Source of the DNA: Alphaproteobacteria bacterium 33-17
GTDB lineage: Bacteria; Pseudomonadota; Alphaproteobacteria; Rickettsiales; 33-17
Direction of reading: 5' to 3'
DNA length: 38,377 bases
Assembly (NCBI GenBank): GCA_001897445.1
Contig: MKSX01000029.1
Location: forward strand, 1-38,377
Shown: piece after piece, positions 1-8,148 of the stretch
Layout of the letters: every line of letters starts with the position of its first letter
How positions within the stretch are numbered: the first letter of the stretch is position 1
Program-made: the position numbers and the translations under genes
The notes under the pieces: model-generated
What the model saw: the letters and a program-made list of their open reading frames with translations, nothing else
Told to the model about the DNA's origin: nothing
Databases searched by the model: none

Positions 1-2764
1 GTGATTTTGAATTATGTAGTTTTGATAAGTCTAAACTAGATTTATGATTCTGCTCAAGATAATCAATTATAGCAGCATCTGCCCTTTCATTATCTACCAT
101 GGCTTTTAATATATCATCCATTTGATTGTTTGGATTCATTTGCTTTTCATCAATTAAATATTTAAATGTAGCTAAACTATGCACGCAGCTAAAAATTTCG
201 GTAGGTATATTAATTGCAATTCTAGTACTTTTGATTAGTTTAACTATATCTATTACATCTGAACCACCTTTATTCCATAGTTCTTTAATAAAGTTCGTAC
301 TTACATCAGCATTTTGGATATATACCAAATCCTTTTTCAAAAGCTTACTTAGAGTAGGTTTATACTCTGTATTGTTACTAAGGAATTTAATTAATAGCTT
401 TAATGTGCCTAGATCATCATCAAGTAAAAGTTTTGTAAGAATATTGCCTTCAATAACATCCTTTCCTATTTTACATTCATATTCAGCATTTAATATTTCA
501 TCGATTGAATGATGAAATTGATAAGTTGCATTTATTAAAAATTCCAACTCCTTTGGATAGCTATAATTGCCCAATGCTTTGAGGGGGTCTTTAATATAAA
601 TATCAACATTATATAAAGATAAATTTTGCTTACATTTGATTAAAATCCCACTTAATATATTTAGGTCAAATTTAAGCGATTCTTTTTTTGCAGAGTCTAT
701 TAATTCTTTAAATTGTACTGAATTAACTCCAAATGCATATTCACTTATTATAGATAATATTTCTTTTGGTAAAACAACAACACCCTTAGAAATCTTATTC
801 CAATCTTTTGCAAGTTGAGGCATACCTTCAATTGTACTATAATGAACAAAATCTAGCACATTATAAAATGAGAGTGGAACTTGAGTTGTTGTAAGTAACT
901 TAATTGTTTCGGCATAACTACCTATGAATTCACCAACAAAATCAATAATTTCATGAGTTTGACTAGGTTGAAATATTACATTTGCAGCTGGTTTACTCTT
1001 ATAATCTATAGTACGTTTCAAATCTACCAAGAATTCTGTTACATCAATACCTAATTCTGTATTTATTTTCTCAGCTTTTTCAATCCATAATTTATTGCTG
1101 TATTGCAATTTTTCATAATCAAAACTATTATCTATTTGTTTTAATAATTTTAGTGAACGAAGGTCAATATTATTATAGTCATCAAAAGCATAAATGGTTT
1201 CAAATAATTTAGTTATATATGTGTTTTTGTATACTTGATCGTCTTTAAAAATATCATCTAATCTTGATAACAAATAAATAAATGCATCATGGTGACCATA
1301 GTATAAAGCTTTAGCAACTGATTCAGCGGTTAACATCTCTTTAAGTGCTTTTTGTTTTTCAGCTTTTTTATCAGCACTATTTTCTAATGCTTCGTCCAAA
1401 GCCTCATCAAGATACCATTTAATAATATCTAAGTTTCCTACCTGAAAAATATTCTCAATGATAGCTTTGTTATTAAGTAGCTTCATTATATCAGGCTGAC
1501 AATCCTTAATATTATTAAAAATAAATTTCACGCAATCTAGCTTTTTATAATTACAAGCAATCTGGAAAACATGATAATTTGAGTTCAGTAACAAAGCACC
1601 TACGTCATTTCCTAAATTCTCAAACATAAATGTTAATAAGTCTAATGAATTATCAGCCATTTCAAGAGCGTAACCACAAACTAAAGTTCTTGCATCGACC
1701 TTAATTTCATCTTTAATAAAGCTTTCAATGCAGTTAACAATACCTGCATTTTTTGTTTTATATGCTTCCCACAATATGCCACATTTTTTTTGAGATTTTT
1801 CTTTGCTATTATATATTTTTGTTTTCATGATCAAATCAGATTTATCTAATTTATTGAAATAATTTGAATTTAATATATTTTGTAGCTTATTGAGATTTTC
1901 ATCTTTTATGTAATCGACAATATGATATTGCATTATTTCATTGAAAATATCACTTTCTGATATTCTGTATTTTTTATTAGCCATGAGCATCATAAAATCA
2001 ATTAGTTCTGCATTACCAGATTTAAAAGCAATAGCAGCCATTGAAATAATTTCTGCATTATCAATGTATATTTTATGTTTATCTAATATTTTATAAAACC
2101 ACTCTACATTTTCCTTATCAGCATTTTCTATTAAATTTTCAAGTATTGCTCCGTTCTCCCTAGTCATAAAATCTATAAGTATTTCATTTACGTCGCTATT
2201 ATTCTTAGCGTCCAGATCTTTTAGAATTGCAATAATTTTATCTTTAATTTTTATTTGCCTTTCACTTGTCGGGCTAGGTCTATACTCGTTAATTTTGAAA
2301 TTTGCCAATAATAACTCTAAAATTTCTTTATTTACGATATCAAAATTTATACTTAAATCGAAATCAGGATTTTCAAGCTTAGCGCTTATTTTCTTTAAAT
2401 CATCAATATAATCTTTGAATTTATCTTCATCATAAATTAGTGCATATGTAAGAGCATCAGTATTTACTTCACGTCTGTATTCATCATATAATAAATTTAC
2501 GTTATATTCTGGCTTTTTACCTTCTTCATAAAACATTCTGGCAAGATCCACATTGCCATCTTGATACATTCTAGCAAATAGCACATAAGGACTTAATGTT
2601 GGCCAGTATATTAAACCATCCCTATTCCAAATATCCTTCTTTGCTTTATCATCAAGCTTTTGATAGTATTCTTCAAACTTAGTTTTTTTATCAGTAGAAT
2701 CTTTTTCATAGGCTGATTTTAAGTTTTTATATAAAGATTTATAATCTTCTGCATTTTTTGACAT
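1..2764 (-). CDS. Giant ankyrin-like repeat protein, C-terminus cut by window edge
   Basis: I read this frame triplet by triplet from the ATG at 2764 to the window edge and found no stop, giving at least 921 residues. The protein is alpha-helical and acidic/lysine-rich, with degenerate ankyrin-like helix pairs such as FQIACNYKKLDCVKFIF and ENIFQVGNLDIIKWYLDEAL. Around residues 480-505 a segment (YYGHHDAFIYLLSRLDDI) resembles NGHRNSFEYIISRLGEVI in the protein at 8149-9660, so the two are probably related. Residues about 665-680 read LPKEILSIISEYAFG, like the core of an F-box/PRANC motif. No signal peptide or transmembrane segment is evident. It has its own strong promoter. A host-interacting effector is a possibility by analogy with ankyrin proteins of intracellular bacteria, but the function is unknown. 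Confidence 0.85.
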   Translation of the reverse strand, partial: MSKNAEDYKSLYKNLKSAYEKDSTDKKTKFEEYYQKLDDKAKKDIWNRDGLIYWPTLSPYVLFARMYQDGNVDLARMFYEEGKKPEYNVNLLYDEYRREVNTDALTYALIYDEDKFKDYIDDLKKISAKLENPDFDLSINFDIVNKEILELLLANFKINEYRPSPTSERQIKIKDKIIAILKDLDAKNNSDVNEILIDFMTRENGAILENLIENADKENVEWFYKILDKHKIYIDNAEIISMAAIAFKSGNAELIDFMMLMANKKYRISESDIFNEIMQYHIVDYIKDENLNKLQNILNSNYFNKLDKSDLIMKTKIYNSKEKSQKKCGILWEAYKTKNAGIVNCIESFIKDEIKVDARTLVCGYALEMADNSLDLLTFMFENLGNDVGALLLNSNYHVFQIACNYKKLDCVKFIFNNIKDCQPDIMKLLNNKAIIENIFQVGNLDIIKWYLDEALDEALENSADKKAEKQKALKEMLTAESVAKALYYGHHDAFIYLLSRLDDIFKDDQVYKNTYITKLFETIYAFDDYNNIDLRSLKLLKQIDNSFDYEKLQYSNKLWIEKAEKINTELGIDVTEFLVDLKRTIDYKSKPAANVIFQPSQTHEIIDFVGEFIGSYAETIKLLTTTQVPLSFYNVLDFVHYSTIEGMPQLAKDWNKISKGVVVLPKEILSIISEYAFGVNSVQFKELIDSAKKESLKFDLNILSGILIKCKQNLSLYNVDIYIKDPLKALGNYSYPKELEFLINATYQFHHSIDEILNAEYECKIGKDVIEGNILTKLLLDDDLGTLKLLIKFLSNNTEYKPTLSKLLKKDLVYIQNADVSTNFIKELWNKGGSDVIDIVKLIKSTRIAINIPTEIFSCVHSLATFKYLIDEKQMNPNNQMDDILKAMVDNERADAAIIDYLEQNHKSSLDLSKLHNSKS

Positions 2765-2766
2765 AT

Positions 2767-2777
2767 TGGGTGACCCA
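2767..2777. promoter_or_regulatory. Palindrome in the leader of the giant ankyrin-like gene
   Basis: TGGGTGACCCA is a perfect 5-bp inverted repeat around one base. It sits 3 nt before the start codon at 2764, where a Shine-Dalgarno sequence would normally lie, and no clear SD is present. It could be an operator or a small structure affecting initiation. Confidence 0.3.
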
Positions 2778-2802
2778 GCTAAGTTCTTAATTATTACTTA
2801 AT

Positions 2803-2831
2803 ATAATATCAAAATTTTAAGAATTTGTCAA
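2803..2831 (-). promoter_or_regulatory. Sigma70-type promoter for the giant ankyrin-like gene
   Basis: On the minus strand TTGACA (2831-2826) is followed by exactly 17 nt and then TATTAT (2808-2803). This is a near-consensus vegetative promoter pointing at the start codon at 2764, with a predicted leader of about 30 nt. Confidence 0.65.
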
Positions 2832-2896
2832 GGTTAAATAGAGATTTTCAAAGCCACACTAAGACTGTGAAATTTATGATTTTATACTAACTTTAA

Positions 2897-3616
2897 CTAG
2901 CTTTTAAAGCTTTCACCTAAGTATACTTTACGTACTTCTGGGCTTGCGATTACTTGCTCCGGGGTTCCCTGCATAAGGATTCTGCCCTCATGAACAATGT
3001 ATGCCCTATCTACGATAGACAATGTTTCACGTACATTATGGTCTGTAATTAATACGCCAATGCCATTTTCACTTAAGTAATTGATAAGACTACGAATTTC
3101 ATCAACTGATACTGGGTCAACCCCTGCAAATGGCTCATCAAGCAATAAAAAGCTAGGATTGGTGGCAATTGCTCTGGCAATTTCTAAACGCCTTCTTTCA
3201 CCACCAGACAAAGTGGTTGAAATTACCTGCGCTAAATGTTTAATTGAAAAGTCAGAAAGCAGTTTATCAAGCTTACGTTTACGCTCATCTGATGATTTTT
3301 CAACAATCTCAAGCACCGCCATAATATTTTCAGCAACCGTAAGACCTCTGAATATAGAGGATTCCTGGGGCAAATAGCCTATTCCGAGCTGCGCCCTTCT
3401 ATACATTGGCATTTTTGTAACTTCAAGGTCACCTACTGTAATTTTGCCTTTATCACAATCAACCAGACCTGCAATCATATAAAAACATGTGGTTTTACCA
3501 GCGCCGTTAGGTCCTAAAAGACCAACCACCTCACCCCTTGAAAGATCAAAAGATACATCAGCTACTACAGTACGACTACCATAAGTTTTCGATAAATTAT
3601 ATGCTTTAAGCGCCAT
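2897..3616 (-). CDS. lptB: LptB, ATP-binding subunit of the LPS export ABC transporter
   Basis: This 239-residue protein is a complete ABC ATPase of the LptB type, the cytoplasmic motor that drives LPS from the inner membrane through the LptFGC-A-D bridge. The Walker A motif GPNGAGKTT is at residues 35-43, the signature LSGGE at 136-140, Walker B LLLDE at 157-161, and the switch histidine lies in LITDHNVRE. The sequence after Walker B (EPFAGVDP) is typical of LptB. It starts 7 nt downstream of lptA and is surely co-transcribed. No lptC, lptF or lptG lies in the window. Confidence 0.95.
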   Translation of the reverse strand: MALKAYNLSKTYGSRTVVADVSFDLSRGEVVGLLGPNGAGKTTCFYMIAGLVDCDKGKITVGDLEVTKMPMYRRAQLGIGYLPQESSIFRGLTVAENIMAVLEIVEKSSDERKRKLDKLLSDFSIKHLAQVISTTLSGGERRRLEIARAIATNPSFLLLDEPFAGVDPVSVDEIRSLINYLSENGIGVLITDHNVRETLSIVDRAYIVHEGRILMQGTPEQVIASPEVRKVYLGESFKS

Positions 3617-3623
3617 AGAAATA

Positions 3624-4100
3624 CTATTTTTTATTAATTACGGCTCTCACTCTACCCTGATTTTTCTTAGATATCAAGCGTGCGAATTTAGTTTTCATAT
3701 CATAAATAAGTTTTTCACCATACAGCACAGATTTATCCTGCTCAAGCTTTACATTGCCTTGCATTTCAAGCATTTGCTTACTCATATTATAAACAGCAAA
3801 GTCTGAGTAAGCTGTTTTATCGGCTGATACAAACTTAATATTGCCAAATGACTCAATTTTCTCAACTTTTTTATTGGTAAGCTCAGATGAGTTAGCATTA
3901 TTTGCATTATAGTGTACAATCAACTTATCTGCATAAAGCTTTGTACCGTCCTGATCCACCATAACATTACCAGTGAATGTAGCTCTGTTATGCTCCTGGT
4001 CAAACTCTAAATGATCAGAATCAATACTAATAGGAGCAGATGTATCCTTACCAAACGCCTCTATACTAATACACAACAATAAAATAAAGAAAATTTTCAT
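3624..4100 (-). CDS. lptA: LptA, periplasmic LPS-transport protein (OstA-like)
   Basis: The 158-residue product begins with a signal peptide (MKIFFILLLCISIEAFG) and continues as a beta-jellyroll OstA/LptA domain. Recognisable features are the opening ISIDSDHLEFDQEHNRATFTG segment and repeated strands such as MLEMQGNVKLEQDKSVLYGE. In the family LptA forms the periplasmic bridge carrying LPS between LptC and LptD. Length is normal for alphaproteobacterial LptA. The gene lies immediately upstream of lptB. The usual lptC neighbour is missing: the next gene upstream (4183-5202) has no LptC membrane anchor. Confidence 0.9.
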   Translation of the reverse strand: MKIFFILLLCISIEAFGKDTSAPISIDSDHLEFDQEHNRATFTGNVMVDQDGTKLYADKLIVHYNANNANSSELTNKKVEKIESFGNIKFVSADKTAYSDFAVYNMSKQMLEMQGNVKLEQDKSVLYGEKLIYDMKTKFARLISKKNQGRVRAVINKK

Positions 4101-4126
4101 GAATAATACAAATTAGATTTTTTGCT

Positions 4127-4154
4127 ATCATACTTTTAGAAAACAAAAAATCAA
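4127..4154 (-). promoter_or_regulatory. Probable promoter for lptA-lptB
   Basis: On the minus strand TTGATT (4154-4149), a 16-nt spacer and TATGAT (4132-4127) lie about 27 nt upstream of the lptA start codon. This suggests lptA-lptB is transcribed independently of the gene at 4183-5202. A 9-nt inverted repeat (GAATAATAC at 4101-4109 and its complement at 4173-4181) flanks this region. Confidence 0.5.
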
Positions 4155-4182
4155 AGATAAAATTATCATCACGTATTATTCA

Positions 4183-5202
4183 TTATAAAAGCATTTCATT
4201 ACAGTTTAAATTTTCTTTATTTTCATCCTCTCTTAGACGTGCTTTATCTAGTTTTACAGCTTCAAGCTGGGCTTGTAAATTTTGAGCTTTTTGCACCCCC
4301 ATTTTAAATACTGATATAACGGAATATTTATTATCGACTAAAAACCTTAAATTAATTGGTGCAAATGCCTTTAAAATTTCTAAATTTTCTGGTCTTATTA
4401 ACCGAGTATTGTAATGATCTAAAGAATAAATCTCATCTATGTAATAAGTATTATTCACACAAAACTCTATAAAATCTATGTTGTTTATAAAATCAAACAA
4501 CATAGATAAAGTAAAAATTTTCTTATTAATCATCTGCAAAATTTCGTATTTTCGATTGACTAAGTAAATCTCAACATCAGTATCTTTGTAAACTTTATAT
4601 AACTCATCAAATATACCTTCATAAAAATGATTTATAATATTTTTAGGCTTGGATATATTTTGAATTATAAAATTTTTATCCATAAAATTAGCACATAATA
4701 CATTCTTCGTAATTTTATGATTTTTGAATATTTGTGTCATAGAATTCTCTAATATACCTATGCAAATCTCAAAATTATCAAGCATGTCTTGCAAACTAAA
4801 CCCTAACGCCTGCATATATGCCATTCCAACGCAGCCTATTTCATATACTTTGATTAGATCAAATTTCCGCTCTTTTTCATAAAAAAATTCAACTGGCACT
4901 CCTAATCTGTAAAATATTTTCCAGTTACTATCTGGATTTAAAGGACTTGTACAAAAAATCTCCTCAATATCTTCTGACGTAAAATTATTTACTGATACCC
5001 AGTTACTTACTTTTGCAAGATCAACTGCACTTAACTCTATAGCTAAACTCCTGGGACTAGGTATTGGAGATGTATCATTTAAAGATACCATACTTAAATT
5101 AATTGTAATTTTTTCTGTTAAATCGTGAGTGCTTTTTCTACGATTCCCCCTCTTCTCAGGGGTGTTTTTTAAAAACTTCGGTAGAGTATTTTGTTTTTTC
5201 AT
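4183..5202 (-). CDS. Hypothetical protein, 339 residues
   Basis: I do not recognise this protein. The first 55 residues are basic and low in structure (MKKQNTLPKFLKNTPEKRGN). The middle is predicted alpha-helical and rich in Asn, Ile and Phe, and the C-terminus (about 305-335) is a charged, probably coiled-coil helix with QNLQAQLEAVKLDKARL. There is no signal peptide or membrane segment. Composition resembles the ankyrin-like proteins elsewhere in the window, but I see no clear repeat unit. It lies upstream of lptA in the same direction, yet an intervening promoter argues against a functional link. An effector or lineage-specific protein is possible but unproven. Confidence 0.7.
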   Translation of the reverse strand: MKKQNTLPKFLKNTPEKRGNRRKSTHDLTEKITINLSMVSLNDTSPIPSPRSLAIELSAVDLAKVSNWVSVNNFTSEDIEEIFCTSPLNPDSNWKIFYRLGVPVEFFYEKERKFDLIKVYEIGCVGMAYMQALGFSLQDMLDNFEICIGILENSMTQIFKNHKITKNVLCANFMDKNFIIQNISKPKNIINHFYEGIFDELYKVYKDTDVEIYLVNRKYEILQMINKKIFTLSMLFDFINNIDFIEFCVNNTYYIDEIYSLDHYNTRLIRPENLEILKAFAPINLRFLVDNKYSVISVFKMGVQKAQNLQAQLEAVKLDKARLREDENKENLNCNEMLL

Positions 5203-5351
5203 ATCGCCTAAATTTCATTAAAATCAGTAAGTTAGAGGGGGGTTTTTAAACGATTAATTTATAAATGTAAAGCTTTATTAACTGGAGAATTATTTGAGTA
5301 AATATACATTATTAATTATTAAAGGAATTTTGATTGATTTGGCAAAAGCTC

Positions 5352-5380
5352 TTGACGAATATAAAAATTTACTTTAGTAG
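5352..5380 (+). promoter_or_regulatory. Possible promoter for fabG-acpP-fabF
   Basis: TTGACG (5352-5357), a 17-nt spacer and TAGTAG (5375-5380) precede the fabG start at 5411. The -35 is good and the -10 weak. Confidence 0.35.
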
Positions 5381-5410
5381 AGGTAAGATAGCAAAATTAA
5401 TGTAGTAGAT

Positions 5411-6151
5411 ATGTACTTTGATTTAACAGGAAAAAAAGCTTTAATAACTGGCGCAACAGGCGGTATTGGCTCGGAAATTTGTAAAGCGCTTAAAGCAAAT
5501 GGCGCTGAATTATTTATATCAGGCACAAGCAATGACAAACTTGCAAAGTTTGCTCAGGAGCTTGGTGGTAATGTAAAGTATGCAGCCTGCGATCTTTCAG
5601 ATAGCGATGCAGCAGCTAAATTAGTTGACGACGCAGTAAACGAAATGGGCGGTATCGACATTTTGGTATGTAATGCAGGCGTAACTGAAGATGGCTTAGC
5701 TATGCGCATGTCACTTGAGTCATTTGAGAAAGTTATTAAAGTTAATTTATTTTCAGCGTTTGCTATGAATAAAACCGCTGTAAAATACATGATGAAATCA
5801 AAATACGGTAGAATTATAAATATAGCTTCAGTTGTTGCTGCTTCAGGTAATCCTGGTCAAGCTAACTACGTTGCATCTAAAGCTGGTTTAATCGGTATGA
5901 CAAAATCACTAGCGCAGGAAGTTGCTTCACGTAACATTACTGTTAATGCGGTTGCACCAGGCTTTATTGTCACAAAAATGACAGATGCTTTATCTGAAGA
6001 TCAAAAAACAAAATTATTAACAAAGATTCCCGCTGGTTTCCTTGGGGAACCTAAGGATATTGCAGCGTCAGTATTATATTTAGCAAGTACTGAAGCGCGA
6101 TATGTTAACGGCCATACTCTCCATGTGAATGGCGGAATGCTAATGGTTTAA
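5411..6151 (+). CDS. fabG: FabG, 3-oxoacyl-ACP reductase
   Basis: The 246-residue product is a short-chain dehydrogenase that reduces 3-ketoacyl-ACP with NADPH in fatty-acid elongation. The nucleotide-binding motif TGATGGIG is at residues 13-20, NAG at 88-90, and the catalytic Asn112, Ser140, Tyr153 and Lys157 are all present. The C-terminal HVNGGMLMV is characteristic of FabG. It is followed at 31 nt by acpP and then fabF, the standard fatty-acid cluster order. fabD, often found upstream, is absent here. The length matches the family. Confidence 0.95.
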   Translation: MYFDLTGKKALITGATGGIGSEICKALKANGAELFISGTSNDKLAKFAQELGGNVKYAACDLSDSDAAAKLVDDAVNEMGGIDILVCNAGVTEDGLAMRMSLESFEKVIKVNLFSAFAMNKTAVKYMMKSKYGRIINIASVVAASGNPGQANYVASKAGLIGMTKSLAQEVASRNITVNAVAPGFIVTKMTDALSEDQKTKLLTKIPAGFLGEPKDIAASVLYLASTEARYVNGHTLHVNGGMLMV

Positions 6152-6182
6152 TTTTAATTTCAATTTTAAAAAGGTTTTTATA

Positions 6183-6419
6183 ATGTCAGACATCAAAGAA
6201 AGAGTTCGTAAGATTGTTGCTGAGCACCTCGGTGTTGAAGAGTCAAAAGTAACTGAAAATGCTTCTTTTACAGATGATTTAGGTGCAGACAGCCTTGATC
6301 TCGTTGAGCTTGTAATGGCTTTTGAAGACGAATTCAAAGTAGAAATTCCAGACGAAGTTTCTGAGAAAATCGTAAGATTCTCTGATGCTGTTAAATTCAT
6401 TGAAGAAAACGCGAAGTAG
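6183..6419 (+). CDS. acpP: Acyl carrier protein
   Basis: The 78-residue acidic protein has the four-helix ACP pattern and the phosphopantetheine attachment motif [10 protein letters not shown] with Ser37. It carries growing acyl chains on a 4'-phosphopantetheine arm. A good ribosome-binding site (AAAAAGG) lies about 9 nt before the ATG. Its place between fabG and fabF agrees with the assignment. Confidence 0.97.
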   Translation: MSDIKERVRKIVAEHLGVEESKVTENASFTDDLGADSLDLVELVMAFEDEFKVEIPDEVSEKIVRFSDAVKFIEENAK

Positions 6420-6427
6420 TTTGAGTT

Positions 6428-7684
6428 ATGAGAAGGGTCGTAGTTACTGGTATAGGAATGGTATCTCCGCATGGCATGGGCGCTGAGCATACATGGCAAT
6501 GCATTAAAGATGGCAAATCCGGTTTAAAACATATCACAAAATTCAATACAGAAGATCTTCCTGTAAAAATTGCAGGAACAATCCCTGGTAAAGATGTGGC
6601 TGGTGGCTTCGACCCCGAACAATTTATGTCTTCAAAAGACATTCGTAAACTTGATGAATTCATCATTTACGGAATGGCTGCTGCTGTTGAAGCTGTAGAA
6701 GACTCAGGCTGGAAGCCTGAAGCTGAAGAAGACCGTGAAATGACAGGTGTTATGATCGGATCTGGTATCGGCGGACTTGGTACTATTGAGGAAAACTCAA
6801 TTATCCTTAAAGAACAAGGCATTAGAAGAATTTCTCCATTCTTCATTCCTGCAAGTTTAATTAACTTGGTATCAGGGAATGTTTCAATTAAATATGGCTT
6901 TAGAGGGCCTAACCACGCAGTTGTTACTGCTTGTGCAACTGGCGCTCATGCTATTGGTGATGCAACTCGTCTTATCCAAAGAGGTGATGCTAACGTAATG
7001 GTAGCTGGCGGAACAGAAGGCGCAGTATGCAGAATTGGCTTAGCTGGTTTTGCTGCAATGAAGGCATTATCTTCTAATTTCAATGACACACCTGAAAAAG
7101 CTTCTCGTCCGTGGGACAAAGACCGTGATGGTTTCGTAATGGGTGAAGGCGCTGGTGTTGTGGTATTAGAAGAATACGAACATGCTAAAAAGCGTGGCGC
7201 TAAAATATATGGCGAAATTATCGGTTATGGTTTATCTGGTGATGGATATCATATTACCGCTCCACATCCAGAAGGAATGGGCGGATACAGAGCTATGCAA
7301 ATGGCATTCAAAGATGCGAAAATAAACGTTGATCAAATTGACTACGTTAACGCTCACGGTACATCAACACCACTTGGTGATGAAATTGAACTTGGCGCAG
7401 TAAAAAGACTGTTTGGTGACCATGCATACAAACTTAGTATGTCATCTACAAAATCATCTATAGGGCATTTATTAGGCGCTGCTGGTAGCGTAGAAGCTAT
7501 ATTCTGCTTACTTGCAATGCGCGATCAGATTGCTCCACCAACACTAAATCTTGATAACCCATCAGAAGGTTGCGATATTGATTTAGTTCCTCATAAAGCT
7601 AAAGAGAAAAAGATTGATTATGCGATCTCTAACTCATTTGGTTTTGGTGGCACAAACGCATCACTAATCATGAAAAAGATATAG
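6428..7684 (+). CDS. fabF: FabF, beta-ketoacyl-ACP synthase II
   Basis: The 418-residue protein is a full-length condensing enzyme that extends acyl-ACP with malonyl-ACP. The catalytic triad is visible: Cys169 in VVTACATGAHAI, His310 in NAHGTSTPLGD, and His347 in SSIGHLLGAAG, with Lys342 nearby. The C-terminal NSFGFGGTNASL is typical. The start codon is 8 nt after the acpP stop, so translation is probably coupled. FabF is preferred over FabB because of overall length and the acpP-fabF linkage. Confidence 0.95.
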   Translation: MRRVVVTGIGMVSPHGMGAEHTWQCIKDGKSGLKHITKFNTEDLPVKIAGTIPGKDVAGGFDPEQFMSSKDIRKLDEFIIYGMAAAVEAVEDSGWKPEAEEDREMTGVMIGSGIGGLGTIEENSIILKEQGIRRISPFFIPASLINLVSGNVSIKYGFRGPNHAVVTACATGAHAIGDATRLIQRGDANVMVAGGTEGAVCRIGLAGFAAMKALSSNFNDTPEKASRPWDKDRDGFVMGEGAGVVVLEEYEHAKKRGAKIYGEIIGYGLSGDGYHITAPHPEGMGGYRAMQMAFKDAKINVDQIDYVNAHGTSTPLGDEIELGAVKRLFGDHAYKLSMSSTKSSIGHLLGAAGSVEAIFCLLAMRDQIAPPTLNLDNPSEGCDIDLVPHKAKEKKIDYAISNSFGFGGTNASLIMKKI

Positions 7685-7943
7685 TTGCAACTTTCTAATT
7701 TATACAATGCACTCTATCGTATTTCTATAAATGAAAAACCCCTTGGTATGCTTGCAAGAAAAATGGTGTATTCTATGGCAATTGATATAAGCGTTGTTAG
7801 TCATCATTGCAAAATACATTGAAGCATGTAATCAATAAGATATAATTCTAAATGGATTACAGCCATGTCAATGTTAGCAAAAGGAAATTTTTGTATGGCA
7901 ACCCATTCTTACTGTAAATTTTCAATTCGCATCATCTTCCTAG

Positions 7944-7975
7944 ATTGCCATAAAATACTACGTATTTTTCGCAAT
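7944..7975. repeat. Palindromic intergenic repeat, copy 1
   Basis: This 32-nt element begins ATTGCC and ends CGCAAT and forms an imperfect hairpin. It is 28/32 identical to the element at 10989-11020. One of the differences is a compensated A-T to G-C pair in the stem (offsets 14 and 20), so pairing is conserved. It resembles the ATTGC...GCAAT palindromes common between genes in Rickettsiales. Confidence 0.6.
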
Positions 7976-8004
7976 GACGACAGATACTTAGGCTAGGTCA
8001 CGAG

Positions 8005-8024
8005 AGGTATGACATACCTTTTTT
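8005..8024 (+). terminator. Possible rho-independent terminator downstream of fabF
   Basis: AGGTAT and ATACCT form a 6-bp stem around a 3-nt loop and are followed by a T run. It lies about 320 nt past the fabF stop, so assignment to that operon is tentative. Confidence 0.4.
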
Positions 8025-8148
8025 GAAGCAATCCGCAAATGGCTTAAGTGCAGAATAGATTCCCACGAGGCTCTGCACAGCAATCAAAAAAATTGTATCA
8101 CTAAATACATAAGTAAACTTAATAGAATGCATGCGCTAAATAATATGC

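Larger units (their letters stand above)
7685..8148. other. 464-nt intergenic region with repeat and hairpins, no gene
   Basis: I find no convincing coding frame between fabF and the gene at 8149. The region holds one copy of a palindromic repeat (7944-7975), a terminator-like hairpin (8005-8024), and a second hairpin with arms GTGCAGA (8048-8054) and TCTGCAC (8072-8078) around a 17-nt loop. The composition suggests decayed intergenic sequence of the kind common in Rickettsiales. Confidence 0.5.

Noticed and set aside
126..818. Plus-strand open frames (126-512, 636-818)
   Set aside because: They are antisense shadows of the continuous minus-strand frame that I verified from 2764 to the left edge; their composition is not protein-like.
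4183..5202. This gene as lptC because of its place before lptA
   Set aside because: It has no N-terminal membrane anchor and no LptC-like beta-rich domain; it is predicted helical and a separate promoter lies before lptA.
7685..8148. A small gene in the gap after fabF
   Set aside because: Candidate frames are under 20-30 codons and lack an SD or recognisable sequence.
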